7,409 bases of DNA from assembly GCA_937893735.1 (NCBI GenBank), contig CALBGD010000107.1, positions 1 to 7,409 on the forward strand, read 5' to 3'. The position numbers were made by a program, and so were the translations under genes. The stretch is from an uncultured Clostridia bacterium (GTDB taxonomy: Bacteria > Bacillota > Clostridia > Oscillospirales > Ruminococcaceae). How positions within the stretch are numbered: the first letter of the stretch is position 1; each line of letters opens with the position of its first letter. Of the stretch, positions 1 to 5,609 are shown one piece after another. The notes under the pieces were generated by a model that was not told the DNA's origin, searched no databases, and saw nothing but the letters and a program-made list of their open reading frames with translations.

Positions 1-1
1 G

Positions 2-427
2 GCGGTGTTTGAGGCAACAAAGCTCCCGACGATAGCAGACGACAGCGGTCTTGAAATAGACTTCCTGAACGGCGCTCCCGGTATCTACTCCGCGAGATAC
101 GCCGGCGAGGGAGCCTCTGATAAGGAACTGTGCGAAAAAGTGCTGGAGGAGATGCACGGAGTATCCAGACCTCTGCGCGAAGCAAGGTTCGTGTGCTCCA
201 TTTACTTCATCTATGCAGAGGACGACGAGTATTCCGTAAACGGCACCATCGAGGGCTACATAGGCGACGAGATGGTGGGCAGCAAGGGCTTCGGCTACGA
301 CCCCATTTTCATGGTGGACGAGGACAGGAGCATGGCGGAGCTCGACGAGGACGAGAAGAACAAAATAAGCCACCGCGCAAGGGCTTTCGAGCAGCTTGCG
401 GAGATTTTAAAGGAGAAATTCGGTTAA
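2..427 (+). CDS. rdgB: XTP/dITP diphosphatase (RdgB/Ham1 family), 3' part only
   Basis: This enzyme hydrolyses non-canonical purine triphosphates (XTP, dITP, ITP) to monophosphates plus pyrophosphate in the cytoplasm, keeping deaminated purines out of DNA and RNA. The reading frame is open from the first bases, and the visible 141 residues begin just before the conserved IADDSGLEI motif, which carries the catalytic aspartate region. They continue through SARYAG, GSKGFGYDPIF and the C-terminal SHRARAF motif, in the family order. Family members are about 200 aa, so roughly 55-60 N-terminal residues, including the SxNxxK nucleotide-binding segment, lie upstream of the window. The GTG at position 5 is an internal valine, not a start. 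The stop TAA shares its last base with the ATG of yhbY (TAATG), implying translational coupling. Identification is firm; only the 5' end is unseen. Confidence 0.95.
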   Translation, partial: AVFEATKLPTIADDSGLEIDFLNGAPGIYSARYAGEGASDKELCEKVLEEMHGVSRPLREARFVCSIYFIYAEDDEYSVNGTIEGYIGDEMVGSKGFGYDPIFMVDEDRSMAELDEDEKNKISHRARAFEQLAEILKEKFG

Positions 428-723
428 TGCTGACCAGTAAACAGAGGGCACATCTGCGCTCCATCGCGCAGAGCTACAACACTATATTTTTCGTAGGAAA
501 GCAGGGCATCGGCGAGGAGCTCGTAAAGCAGCTTGACGATGTTCTGAACTGCCGCGAGCTCATCAAGGTGGGCGTTCAGGAGAACTGCGAGTTCACCGCG
601 CGCGAGGCGGCAGACCAGATAGCGGAGCTGACAAAATCCGAGGTGGTGCAGGTCATCGGCAGGAAGTTCGTGCTATGGCGCCGCAGCAAGGACCCCAAGA
701 AGCGGGTGATAGAACTTGAGTGA
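427..723 (+). CDS. yhbY: YhbY/YqeI-type CRM-domain RNA-binding protein
   Basis: This is a 98-aa single CRM (CRS1-YhbY) domain protein. Family members associate with pre-50S ribosomal particles and are thought to assist large-subunit assembly. The start MLTSKQRAHLRSIA, the GxxG-like loop VGKQGI near residues 23-28, the stretch ELIKVGV around 44-50 and the ending VVQVIGRKFVLWRR (73-86) are hallmarks, and the length is standard. The ATG at 427 is chosen because it overlaps the rdgB stop and follows an AAGGAG at 410-415. The same frame is open upstream to 130, but that portion is rdgB read out of frame and shows no family similarity. The 3' end overlaps nadD by 8 bases. Its position beside nadD, yqeK and rsfS matches the B. 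subtilis yqeI-yqeJ-yqeK-yqeL order. Confidence 0.95.
   Translation: MLTSKQRAHLRSIAQSYNTIFFVGKQGIGEELVKQLDDVLNCRELIKVGVQENCEFTAREAADQIAELTKSEVVQVIGRKFVLWRRSKDPKKRVIELE
705..710 (+). promoter_or_regulatory. Ribosome binding site deciding the TTG start of nadD
   Basis: GGTGAT lies inside the end of yhbY, 5 bases before the TTG at 716. It matches the 3' half of the full anti-SD complement (GGAGGTGATC) rather than the usual GGAGG core. An in-frame TAG at 710-712 closes the nadD frame immediately upstream, so this site and the TTG are the only reasonable initiation signal. Confidence 0.6.
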
Positions 724-1315
724 CAGCGTAAAAAAGACCGGAATCTTCGGCGGAGCGTTCAACCCCGTGCACAACGGGCACGTCAGACTCGCGGAGGAGG
801 CAGTGAAGCAGCTCAAGCTGCGTAAATTACTGATAATCCCGACCTACGTTTCGCCGCACAAGCACACGGAGCTCCTGCCATACGAGGACAGGGCGGAGAT
901 GTGCCGCCGCGCTTTCGGGCATATTCCCGGGGCGGAGGTCAGCGATATCGAGGTAAGGCTCGGCGGGACAAGCTATTCCATCAACACGATACGCGCGCTG
1001 AAGGAGCTTTACCCGGACGAGAGCTTTTTCCTGCTCATCGGCGGGGATATGCTGTTCAGCTTCGACAAGTGGTACAGGTATGAGTCTATCTTAAAGGAAG
1101 TCAAGGTCTGCGCCGCGGCGCGCGACGGCGACAGCCTTGTTGATATGATGGAATACGCCAACGAGCTGGGCAGAATAAAGGTGCTCCCGACGCAGGTGGT
1201 GGAGATGTCCTCCACCGAGGTGCGTGAAAAGGCGGCGGCAGGCGGGGATATCTCCGGAATGGTGCCGCAGGGAGTTGCGGACTATATCCGCGAAAAGGGA
1301 TTGTACAAGGCTTGA
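716..1315 (+). CDS. nadD: Nicotinate-nucleotide adenylyltransferase
   Basis: NadD transfers AMP from ATP to nicotinate mononucleotide, giving deamido-NAD, the shared step of de novo and salvage NAD synthesis in the cytoplasm. The 199-aa product is full length. Residues 9-22 (GIFGGAFNPVHNGH) are the nucleotidyltransferase motif with the catalytic histidine pair H19 and H22. SYSINTI at 86-92, IGGDML at 108-113, FDKWY at 116-120 and the C-terminal SSTEVR (165-170, the ISSTxxR ATP-binding motif) follow in family order. Translation starts at TTG 716: an in-frame TAG six bases upstream excludes any earlier start, and there is no other start codon before the catalytic motif. The start lies 8 bases inside yhbY, so the two are probably translationally coupled. 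It is followed after 13 bases by yqeK, a frequent partner. Confidence 0.96.
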   Translation: MSDSVKKTGIFGGAFNPVHNGHVRLAEEAVKQLKLRKLLIIPTYVSPHKHTELLPYEDRAEMCRRAFGHIPGAEVSDIEVRLGGTSYSINTIRALKELYPDESFFLLIGGDMLFSFDKWYRYESILKEVKVCAAARDGDSLVDMMEYANELGRIKVLPTQVVEMSSTEVREKAAAGGDISGMVPQGVADYIREKGLYKA

Positions 1316-1316
1316 C

Positions 1317-1321
1317 GGAGG
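1317..1321 (+). promoter_or_regulatory. Ribosome binding site deciding the TTG start of yqeK
   Basis: GGAGG sits in the 13-base gap after the nadD stop, 7 bases before the TTG at 1329. It supports that TTG over the upstream in-frame ATG at 1224, which has no family similarity behind it. Confidence 0.8.
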
Positions 1322-1328
1322 CAGTATT

Positions 1329-1922
1329 TTGAGCAGATACAAGGAATTTGACGAGTATGAGAAGCTCATAAAGGAGCGGCTCTCGAAAAAGCGCTTCACC
1401 CACAGCATGAATGTTGCGGAGGCCTGCTACGACCTCGCGGAGAGATTCGGCGCGGACAAGAAGCGCTGCTATCTCGCGGGGCTCCTGCATGACATCATGA
1501 AGGAGGATACTCCCGAGCGCCAGAAGCAGATGACGGTTGAGAGCGGGCTCCGCCCCGACCCGGCGGAGGTGGATACTCCGGCGCTGTGGCACGCTGTGGC
1601 TGGCGCGGCTTACGTCCGGGACAAGCTGGGCATCAGCGACGAGGAGATACTGACCGGTATACGCTTCCACACGATAGGCTGTGCTAAAATGACGCTTCTG
1701 GAAAAGATCGTGTATCTCGGGGATATGATATCCGCCGAGAGAAGCTACAAGGACGTTGACCACTTCCGCAAGATATGCCATAACGACCTCGACAAGGCGA
1801 TGGCGGTGGCGCTCGCCTACAACATCATGGACGTCTGCCGCAAATGCGGGCATATCCCGCACTATACCTTTGAAGCATACAACTACTATCTCAAATACAA
1901 TAAGGACAAGGAGATCTTATGA
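1329..1922 (+). CDS. yqeK: YqeK-family HD-domain hydrolase (probable Ap4A hydrolase)
   Basis: Characterised YqeK proteins cleave diadenosine tetraphosphate symmetrically to ADP, using a metal bound by HD-domain residues. This product has 197 aa, normal for the family. The signature runs in order: H25 (RFTHSMNVAE), HD pair H54-D55 (GLLHDIMK), H88 (WHAVAGA), H114 (FHTIG) and D132 (LEKIVYLGDMI, then the acidic/Arg segment around 134-140). The TTG at 1329 is taken as the start because a GGAGG lies 7 bases before it and family similarity begins there. An upstream ATG at 1224 in the same frame would only add nadD sequence read out of frame. The stop overlaps the rsfS start as ATGA. Assignment to the YqeK family is firm; the Ap4A activity is transferred from the family. 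Confidence 0.93.
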   Translation: MSRYKEFDEYEKLIKERLSKKRFTHSMNVAEACYDLAERFGADKKRCYLAGLLHDIMKEDTPERQKQMTVESGLRPDPAEVDTPALWHAVAGAAYVRDKLGISDEEILTGIRFHTIGCAKMTLLEKIVYLGDMISAERSYKDVDHFRKICHNDLDKAMAVALAYNIMDVCRKCGHIPHYTFEAYNYYLKYNKDKEIL

Positions 1923-2275
1923 CAGACAGAGAAGAACTTGAAATTGCCGTAAAAGCGCTTGATTCCAAGAAAGCTATCAAGATAAACGCTATCAAGGTCG
2001 AGGACCTCACTATCCTCGCAAATTACTTTGTTATAGCTTCCGCCTCCAGTACAACGCAGGTAAAGGCGCTGGCTGACGAGGTGGAATACCAGCTCGGCGA
2101 AAAGGGCGTGAAGCCCAAGAGCATTGAGGGCTACCAGAGCCAGACGTGGATAATCCTAGACTACTACGACGTGATGGTGCACGTTTTCCTTGAGGAGACC
2201 CGCGATTTCTACCAGCTCGAGCGCCTCTGGGCGGACGGTACTCCGGTTGACATATCTCACCTTATCAAGGAGTAA
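1919..2275 (+). CDS. rsfS: Ribosomal silencing factor RsfS (Iojap/YbeB/YqeL)
   Basis: RsfS binds protein uL14 (L14) of the 50S subunit and blocks joining with 30S, lowering translation in starvation or stationary phase. The 118-aa product is of typical length. It shows DLTILANYFVIASASSTTQV at residues 29-48, followed by the EG/W segment (E70, G71, W77) and DYYDVMVHVF (81-90), then the R-x-FYQLERLW ending at 95-104, all characteristic of the Iojap fold. The ATG overlaps the yqeK stop by 4 bases (ATGA), so initiation is likely coupled. This is the last gene of the first operon; the following 90 bases change sharply to AT-rich, non-coding sequence. Many relatives have a methyltransferase (yqeM) next, which is absent here. 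Confidence 0.95.
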   Translation: MTDREELEIAVKALDSKKAIKINAIKVEDLTILANYFVIASASSTTQVKALADEVEYQLGEKGVKPKSIEGYQSQTWIILDYYDVMVHVFLEETRDFYQLERLWADGTPVDISHLIKE

Positions 2276-2364
2276 TTGTATACTGCAAAATATCCTGAAA
2301 GCGTCTGACTGAATTGTGCAAAATCACGAAAATACAAAAATGCGCATAAATTTTGGATAACTGC

Positions 2365-2393
2365 TTGACAAATCAGGGTGTTTGCGATATAAT
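2365..2393 (+). promoter_or_regulatory. Perfect-consensus sigma-A promoter for rpsU
   Basis: The -35 box TTGACA (2365-2370) and -10 box TATAAT (2388-2393) both match the housekeeping consensus exactly and are separated by the optimal 17 bases. Upstream sequence (about 2320-2360) is rich in A and T tracts, resembling an UP element. Transcription should begin near 2400, giving an rpsU leader of about 70 bases. Such strength fits a ribosomal protein gene. Confidence 0.92.
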
Positions 2394-2399
2394 TATTTA

Positions 2400-2414
2400 T
2401 ATACTTTTTGTATA
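2400..2414 (+). repeat. Small inverted repeat at the expected rpsU transcription start
   Basis: TATAC and GTATA flank five T residues, a perfect 5-base inverted repeat located at the predicted +1 of the rpsU promoter. It could be an operator or a weak 5' mRNA hairpin, but it is short and AT-rich enough to occur by chance. Confidence 0.3.
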
Positions 2415-2468
2415 ACTACTATAAAATGTAGATAACCTATGCCTTATGGCAAAGGGAGGGAAATATAG

Positions 2469-2642
2469 ATGGCAGAAATTCGTCTTGGCAAAAATGAATC
2501 TCTTGACACCGCACTCAAGCGGTTCAAGCGTTCATGCGCAAGGGACGGCGTTCTTGCTGAAGTTCGTAAAAGAGAGCATTACGAAAAGCCTTCGGTAAAA
2601 CGTAAAAAGAAGTCCGAAGCTGCTCGTAAGCGCAAGTTCTGA
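2469..2642 (+). CDS. rpsU: 30S ribosomal protein S21 (bS21)
   Basis: bS21 is a small basic protein of the 30S platform near the 3' end of 16S rRNA, involved in initiation of translation. The 57-aa product begins [19 protein letters not shown], contains the conserved [26 protein letters not shown] core (split here over residues 20-41), and ends in a Lys/Arg-rich tail ([14 protein letters not shown]), all classic S21 features. The ATG at 2469 is preceded by GGGAGGG at 2454-2460. Arginine is mainly CGT (5 of 9), unlike the CGC/AGG-rich neighbours, which is expected of a highly expressed gene. It has its own strong promoter and is followed by a hairpin terminator. Confidence 0.96.
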   Translation: MAEIRLGKNESLDTALKRFKRSCARDGVLAEVRKREHYEKPSVKRKKKSEAARKRKF

Positions 2643-2679
2643 TTTTACTGAACTAAGTGCGACTAAAACACAACGGTTG

Positions 2680-2716
2680 AACCGGGCAGGGCTCCTGTCC
2701 GGTTTAATTGTCTTTT
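2680..2716 (+). terminator. Intrinsic-terminator-like hairpin between rpsU and yqeG
   Basis: AACCGGGCAGG (2680-2690) pairs with CCTGTCCGGTT (2694-2704): 11 pairs including one G-U, with a 3-base loop. Weaker pairs at 2677-2679 with 2705-2707 extend it to 14. A T-rich tail (TTGTCTTTT, 2708-2716) follows. The last T directly precedes the GAGGAGG ribosome binding site of yqeG, so a transcript terminated here would end exactly at the border of the next gene. It may terminate rpsU fully or act as a partial terminator. Confidence 0.85.
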
Positions 2717-2723
2717 GAGGAGG
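2717..2723 (+). promoter_or_regulatory. Ribosome binding site deciding the ATG start of yqeG
   Basis: GAGGAGG lies 6 bases before the ATG at 2730, ideal spacing. A TTG at 2715 in the same frame overlaps the site itself, so it cannot be the start served by it. Confidence 0.9.
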
Positions 2724-2729
2724 AAACTC

Positions 2730-3230
2730 ATGCTGTTTAAGCCGACCTTCTGGCTGAAAAGCGTTTTGCAGATAGACGAGGATTTCCTGCGCAGAAACGG
2801 AGTTAAGGCGCTCGTCCTTGATATGGACAACACCCTCTCCATGCACGGCAATCCCGCCGCCGAGGACGGCGTGAACGAATGGCTCGATAAAATGCGCGGG
2901 CTTGGCGTAAAAATGCGCGTGGTGTCCAATAACACGAACAAGCGCGTGGCTCCGCTTGCGGCAATGCTGGGGCTGGAGTTCACCGCAAACGGTGCAAAGC
3001 CGCTGACCTTCGGCGTGAACCGCGCCGTTAAGGCTATGGGAGTCGGGAAGTCCGAGACGCTCGTGGTGGGCGACCAGATCTTCACCGATGTTATGGCGGG
3101 GAATCTCGCCGGGATACGCACAGTTCTGGTGGAGCCGTTCCACCTTGAAAAGACGTGGACGTTCCGGCTGAAGCGCCGCATAGAGAGCGTTGTGTTCCAC
3201 AGGGATTATTCGAAGCTGGAGGAGAAGTAA
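2730..3230 (+). CDS. yqeG: YqeG-family HAD-IIIA phosphatase
   Basis: This is a 166-aa haloacid-dehalogenase superfamily protein of the YqeG type (HAD subfamily IIIA). It is predicted to be a small cytoplasmic phosphatase; the physiological substrate is unsettled in bacteria, and relatives in eukaryotes include the mitochondrial phosphatidylglycerophosphate phosphatase group. HAD motif I is DMDNT at residues 31-35 (nucleophile D31, general acid D33), motif II is S66 in VVSNN, motif III is K90 in GAKPL, and motif IV is GDQIFTDV at 114-121. No cap domain is present, as usual for class III. The C-terminal segment from about 141 is basic. It lies immediately upstream of the endonuclease IV-like gene with no gap. 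In B. subtilis yqeG heads the cluster containing yqeI-nadD-yqeK-rsfS; here rpsU separates them. Confidence 0.93.
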   Translation: MLFKPTFWLKSVLQIDEDFLRRNGVKALVLDMDNTLSMHGNPAAEDGVNEWLDKMRGLGVKMRVVSNNTNKRVAPLAAMLGLEFTANGAKPLTFGVNRAVKAMGVGKSETLVVGDQIFTDVMAGNLAGIRTVLVEPFHLEKTWTFRLKRRIESVVFHRDYSKLEEK

Positions 3231-4073
3231 ATGGGTATTTCATTCGGACCGGGAGGAAACGGCGAGAGCTGGGGAAAGCGCAAGTTCCCTGAACAGCTCC
3301 CGGAGTACCTCAAAGGGCTCGGGCTGAACGGTTATGAGATAGAATGCGGCAGGGGAGTGCGGCTTTCCGAGAAAACTCCCGCGCTGCTGCCGGGGCTGGC
3401 TCAGGAGCACGGTATATATGTTACGCTGCACGCGCCCTACTTCATTTCGCTTTCCTCCGTGACGGAGGAAACGCGGCTGAAAAGCGTTGAGTACATTCTC
3501 CAGTCGGCGCAGGCGGCTCATTCCGTGGGCGCAAGGAAGATAGTCGTGCACAGCGGGAGCTGCTCCAAGATGACCCGGGAACAGGCGACAGAGCTTGCAA
3601 AGGACACGCTCAGAATCGCGCAGGCGCGTCTGGATTCCGAGGGGCTTTCAGACATCATCATCTGCCCGGAGACCATGGGCAAGGTGAACCAGCTTGGCAC
3701 GCTGGAGGAGGTTCTGGAGCTGTGCGGCGTGGACGAAAGATTCCTGCCGACAGTGGATTTCGGGCACCTCTACGCGCGCACGCACGGCGGCATCACCTGC
3801 CGGGAGGACTACGCGCGTATGCTGGATCTCATCGCGGACAAGCTCGGCACGGAGCGCCTGAACAATATGCACATTCATTTCAGCCGGATTGAGTTCACGG
3901 ACGGCGGCGAGAAGAAGCACCTCACGTTTGAGGACACGCAGTTCGGCCCGGAATATCAGCCGCTCATGCAGGAGATACACGACAGGAAAATGCAGCCCTC
4001 CATAATCTGCGAATCCGCAGGCACTCAGGCGGAGGACGCCGCGGAAATGAAGCGCTACTTTGAATCGCTGTAA
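3231..4073 (+). CDS. Endonuclease IV-like TIM-barrel protein (AP endonuclease family 2)
   Basis: The 280-aa product has the layout of Nfo-type apurinic/apyrimidinic endonucleases, metal-dependent TIM barrels that cut DNA 5' of abasic sites. Likely metal ligands by alignment from memory with E. coli Nfo are H67 (HAPYF), H107 (VVHSGS), E147 (PETMG), D176 and H179 (VDFGH), H214 (MHIHF), H230 and E261 (ICESAG). The D-x-H pair that binds the third zinc in Nfo is not present in that form: the segment reads GEKKH (226-230), with Lys two before the His and Glu at 227. This suggests a divergent subfamily whose activity could be DNA repair or another sugar-phosphate reaction. The ATG follows the yqeG stop with no gap, with GGAGGAG 6 bases upstream. 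Fold assignment is strong; biochemical role is less certain, so no gene symbol is given. Confidence 0.85.
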   Translation: MGISFGPGGNGESWGKRKFPEQLPEYLKGLGLNGYEIECGRGVRLSEKTPALLPGLAQEHGIYVTLHAPYFISLSSVTEETRLKSVEYILQSAQAAHSVGARKIVVHSGSCSKMTREQATELAKDTLRIAQARLDSEGLSDIIICPETMGKVNQLGTLEEVLELCGVDERFLPTVDFGHLYARTHGGITCREDYARMLDLIADKLGTERLNNMHIHFSRIEFTDGGEKKHLTFEDTQFGPEYQPLMQEIHDRKMQPSIICESAGTQAEDAAEMKRYFESL

Positions 4074-4084
4074 AGGAGAACCCG

Positions 4085-5143
4085 ATGGGCGCCATTTATA
4101 AGAACAATGAACTCATGGACGCGGTGCGCTGCATAGAGATGCGGCTGCTGCGGTATTTCACCGCCTGCGAGAACGAGCAGCACCACCTGGAGGTCACGGA
4201 AAACGCGATCACCGAGCGGCTGATTCCCAAGGTGGAGGAGCTTCTCGCGGAGGACGGAATGGAGGGCGGCGAGCACACGCTGTCCCGAAAGCACTATCAG
4301 GGGCAGACGGCGCTGTTTGTCGATAAGGCGGGCTATGTCGCGAACTACCAGTTCATGAAGGGCATTATGTGCGACGGCTACCGGAAGATCGGCTATATCC
4401 CGTTTGAGGGCTCCGGAAGCGTGAAGTACGAGGGCGAATCGATCCTTGACATGATCGAGGATCTGTACGGCGGTATCTCGATGTACGAATTCGCGAAGAA
4501 ATACCGCACGAATATCCCGATGAGGGGCAAGGACAAGCTGCTCGACGGGCTGGCGTACGTTCTCCGGCTGGGGGCGAAAAACGGCTTCCGGGAGGACGAG
4601 GTCGTGGATATGTTCGCCTATCAGAACGGAGTTTCGCTGTCCATAACCGGCGACAAGAAGATCATGACAAACGTGATGTTCATGTTCATTTCCCGGAACA
4701 CCCAGCTCCTGAATATGAACAAGCCAAAGCTGGAGGACGGGGAGCTGGTCGCCGGAGGAAATGTAGTCAGGTTCGATATCGTATATGATTTCCGGCTTGC
4801 CGACCCTGAGCGCTCCATCGAGAAAATGCGGCTTGACGCGGAGATATGCCTTGTCTACAAGATACTTCCGAGCGGGGAGCGCCTGACGCGCAGCATTCCC
4901 GTCAGCTACACTCCCGAGGAGGCAGGGCGAATAACGGCGCTGATGAAAATGCTGTACTTCCCGGCGACGCTCCGCCAGAAGATGCACGGCGTTCCGGTGA
5001 CAGTGGGCGAGGAGTTCAGGGACAACTACTACCTGTTCCATGGAACTCCGGAGCAGAAAAAGGCGGTAAACGAAAAGTGGGCTTCCACGGACGCGGGTTA
5101 CAGGCGCATTCTTGAACTGAACGCGCGCAACCGCGGCAAATGA
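4085..5143 (+). CDS. Unrecognised conserved-looking protein, 352 aa
   Basis: I do not recognise a family. The frame is open for 352 codons with the same GC-rich third positions and codon choice as its neighbours, and AAGGAG (4073-4078) sits 6 bases before the ATG, overlapping the previous stop; the gene is therefore very likely real. The protein is soluble-looking: no signal peptide or membrane segment is visible. The first 55 residues are probably helical and charged. The middle (about 75-200) alternates short helices and strands (for example GYRKIGYIPFEG at 98-109 and GDKKIMTNVMFMF at 189-201). A region around 225-275 looks beta-rich (NVVRFDIVYDFRL at 226-238, AEICLVYKILPSGE at 252-265), followed by a helical TPEEAGRITALMKMLYF (276-292). 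It is co-transcribed between the Nfo-like gene and aroQ, which does not define a function. Confidence 0.85.
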   Translation: MGAIYKNNELMDAVRCIEMRLLRYFTACENEQHHLEVTENAITERLIPKVEELLAEDGMEGGEHTLSRKHYQGQTALFVDKAGYVANYQFMKGIMCDGYRKIGYIPFEGSGSVKYEGESILDMIEDLYGGISMYEFAKKYRTNIPMRGKDKLLDGLAYVLRLGAKNGFREDEVVDMFAYQNGVSLSITGDKKIMTNVMFMFISRNTQLLNMNKPKLEDGELVAGGNVVRFDIVYDFRLADPERSIEKMRLDAEICLVYKILPSGERLTRSIPVSYTPEEAGRITALMKMLYFPATLRQKMHGVPVTVGEEFRDNYYLFHGTPEQKKAVNEKWASTDAGYRRILELNARNRGK

Positions 5144-5162
5144 TTTCACAGGGGGTAATGAT

Positions 5163-5609
5163 ATGAAGAAAATACTTATTATGAACGGTCCGAACCTCAA
5201 CCTTTTGGGCGAGCGCGAGCCGAATATCTACGGCCATGAAACGCTGAACTCCATCAACGACATGATTGATGAAAAGGCGCGCTCCATGGGGTATGAGCCG
5301 GTGTTCTTCCAGAGCAATTCCGAGGGCTCGCTCATCGACAGGCTGCACGAATCCCGCATGGACTGCGCGGGAGTTATCCTCAACGCGGGAGCCTACACGC
5401 ATTACAGCTACGCTATCCGTGACGCTATCACAGCGATAAAGATACCGGTCATCGAGGTCCACCTCTCCAATGTGAACGGCCGCGATGAATTCCGCAAGAA
5501 TTCCGTTATCGCGCCGGTCTGCAAGGGAACCATCGCGGGCTTTGGAAGCTTCAGCTACATTCTCGCGCTGTACGCCCTGGACAACATTCTGGGAGGCTGC
5601 AATGAATAA
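5163..5609 (+). CDS. aroQ: 3-dehydroquinate dehydratase, type II
   Basis: AroQ converts 3-dehydroquinate to 3-dehydroshikimate by anti elimination, the third step of the shikimate pathway to aromatic amino acids; the enzyme is normally a cytoplasmic dodecamer. The 148-aa product matches the family length. NGPNLNLLGEREPNIYG (8-24) contains R18 and the catalytic Y23 on the flexible lid. NAGAYTHYS (74-82) has N74 and H80, and IEVHLSN (97-103) has E98 and catalytic H100, with R111 further on and the closing GFGSFSYILAL (126-136). The ATG at 5163 follows a GGGGGT at 5151-5156. It lies 19 bases after the unrecognised gene and overlaps the downstream peptidase by 8 bases. The order aroQ-peptidase-efp is that of B. 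subtilis yqhS-yqhT-efp. Confidence 0.97.
   Translation: MKKILIMNGPNLNLLGEREPNIYGHETLNSINDMIDEKARSMGYEPVFFQSNSEGSLIDRLHESRMDCAGVILNAGAYTHYSYAIRDAITAIKIPVIEVHLSNVNGRDEFRKNSVIAPVCKGTIAGFGSFSYILALYALDNILGGCNE

Noticed and set aside
130..426. Possible N-terminal extension of yhbY
   Set aside because: The stretch is rdgB read in another frame, Arg/Gly-rich and unlike the family, while the ATG at 427 has a ribosome binding site and the usual family start.
1101..1862. A 253-codon minus-strand open frame across nadD and yqeK
   Set aside because: Both plus-strand genes have intact catalytic motifs; the reverse frame is low in recognisable features and arises from codon bias.
2532..3200. A 222-codon minus-strand open frame across rpsU and yqeG
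   Set aside because: It spans two unrelated plus-strand genes and the terminator hairpin, and has no recognisable domain.
4055..5200. A 381-codon open frame on the minus strand across the unrecognised gene
   Set aside because: It is a mirror of the GC-rich plus-strand codon pattern, has no family resemblance, and overlaps the end of the Nfo-like gene and the start of aroQ, which are certain on the plus strand.
5485..5601. Possible N-terminal extension of the Xaa-Pro peptidase
   Set aside because: It is aroQ read out of frame; GGGAGG before ATG 5602 gives a proper start and normal length.
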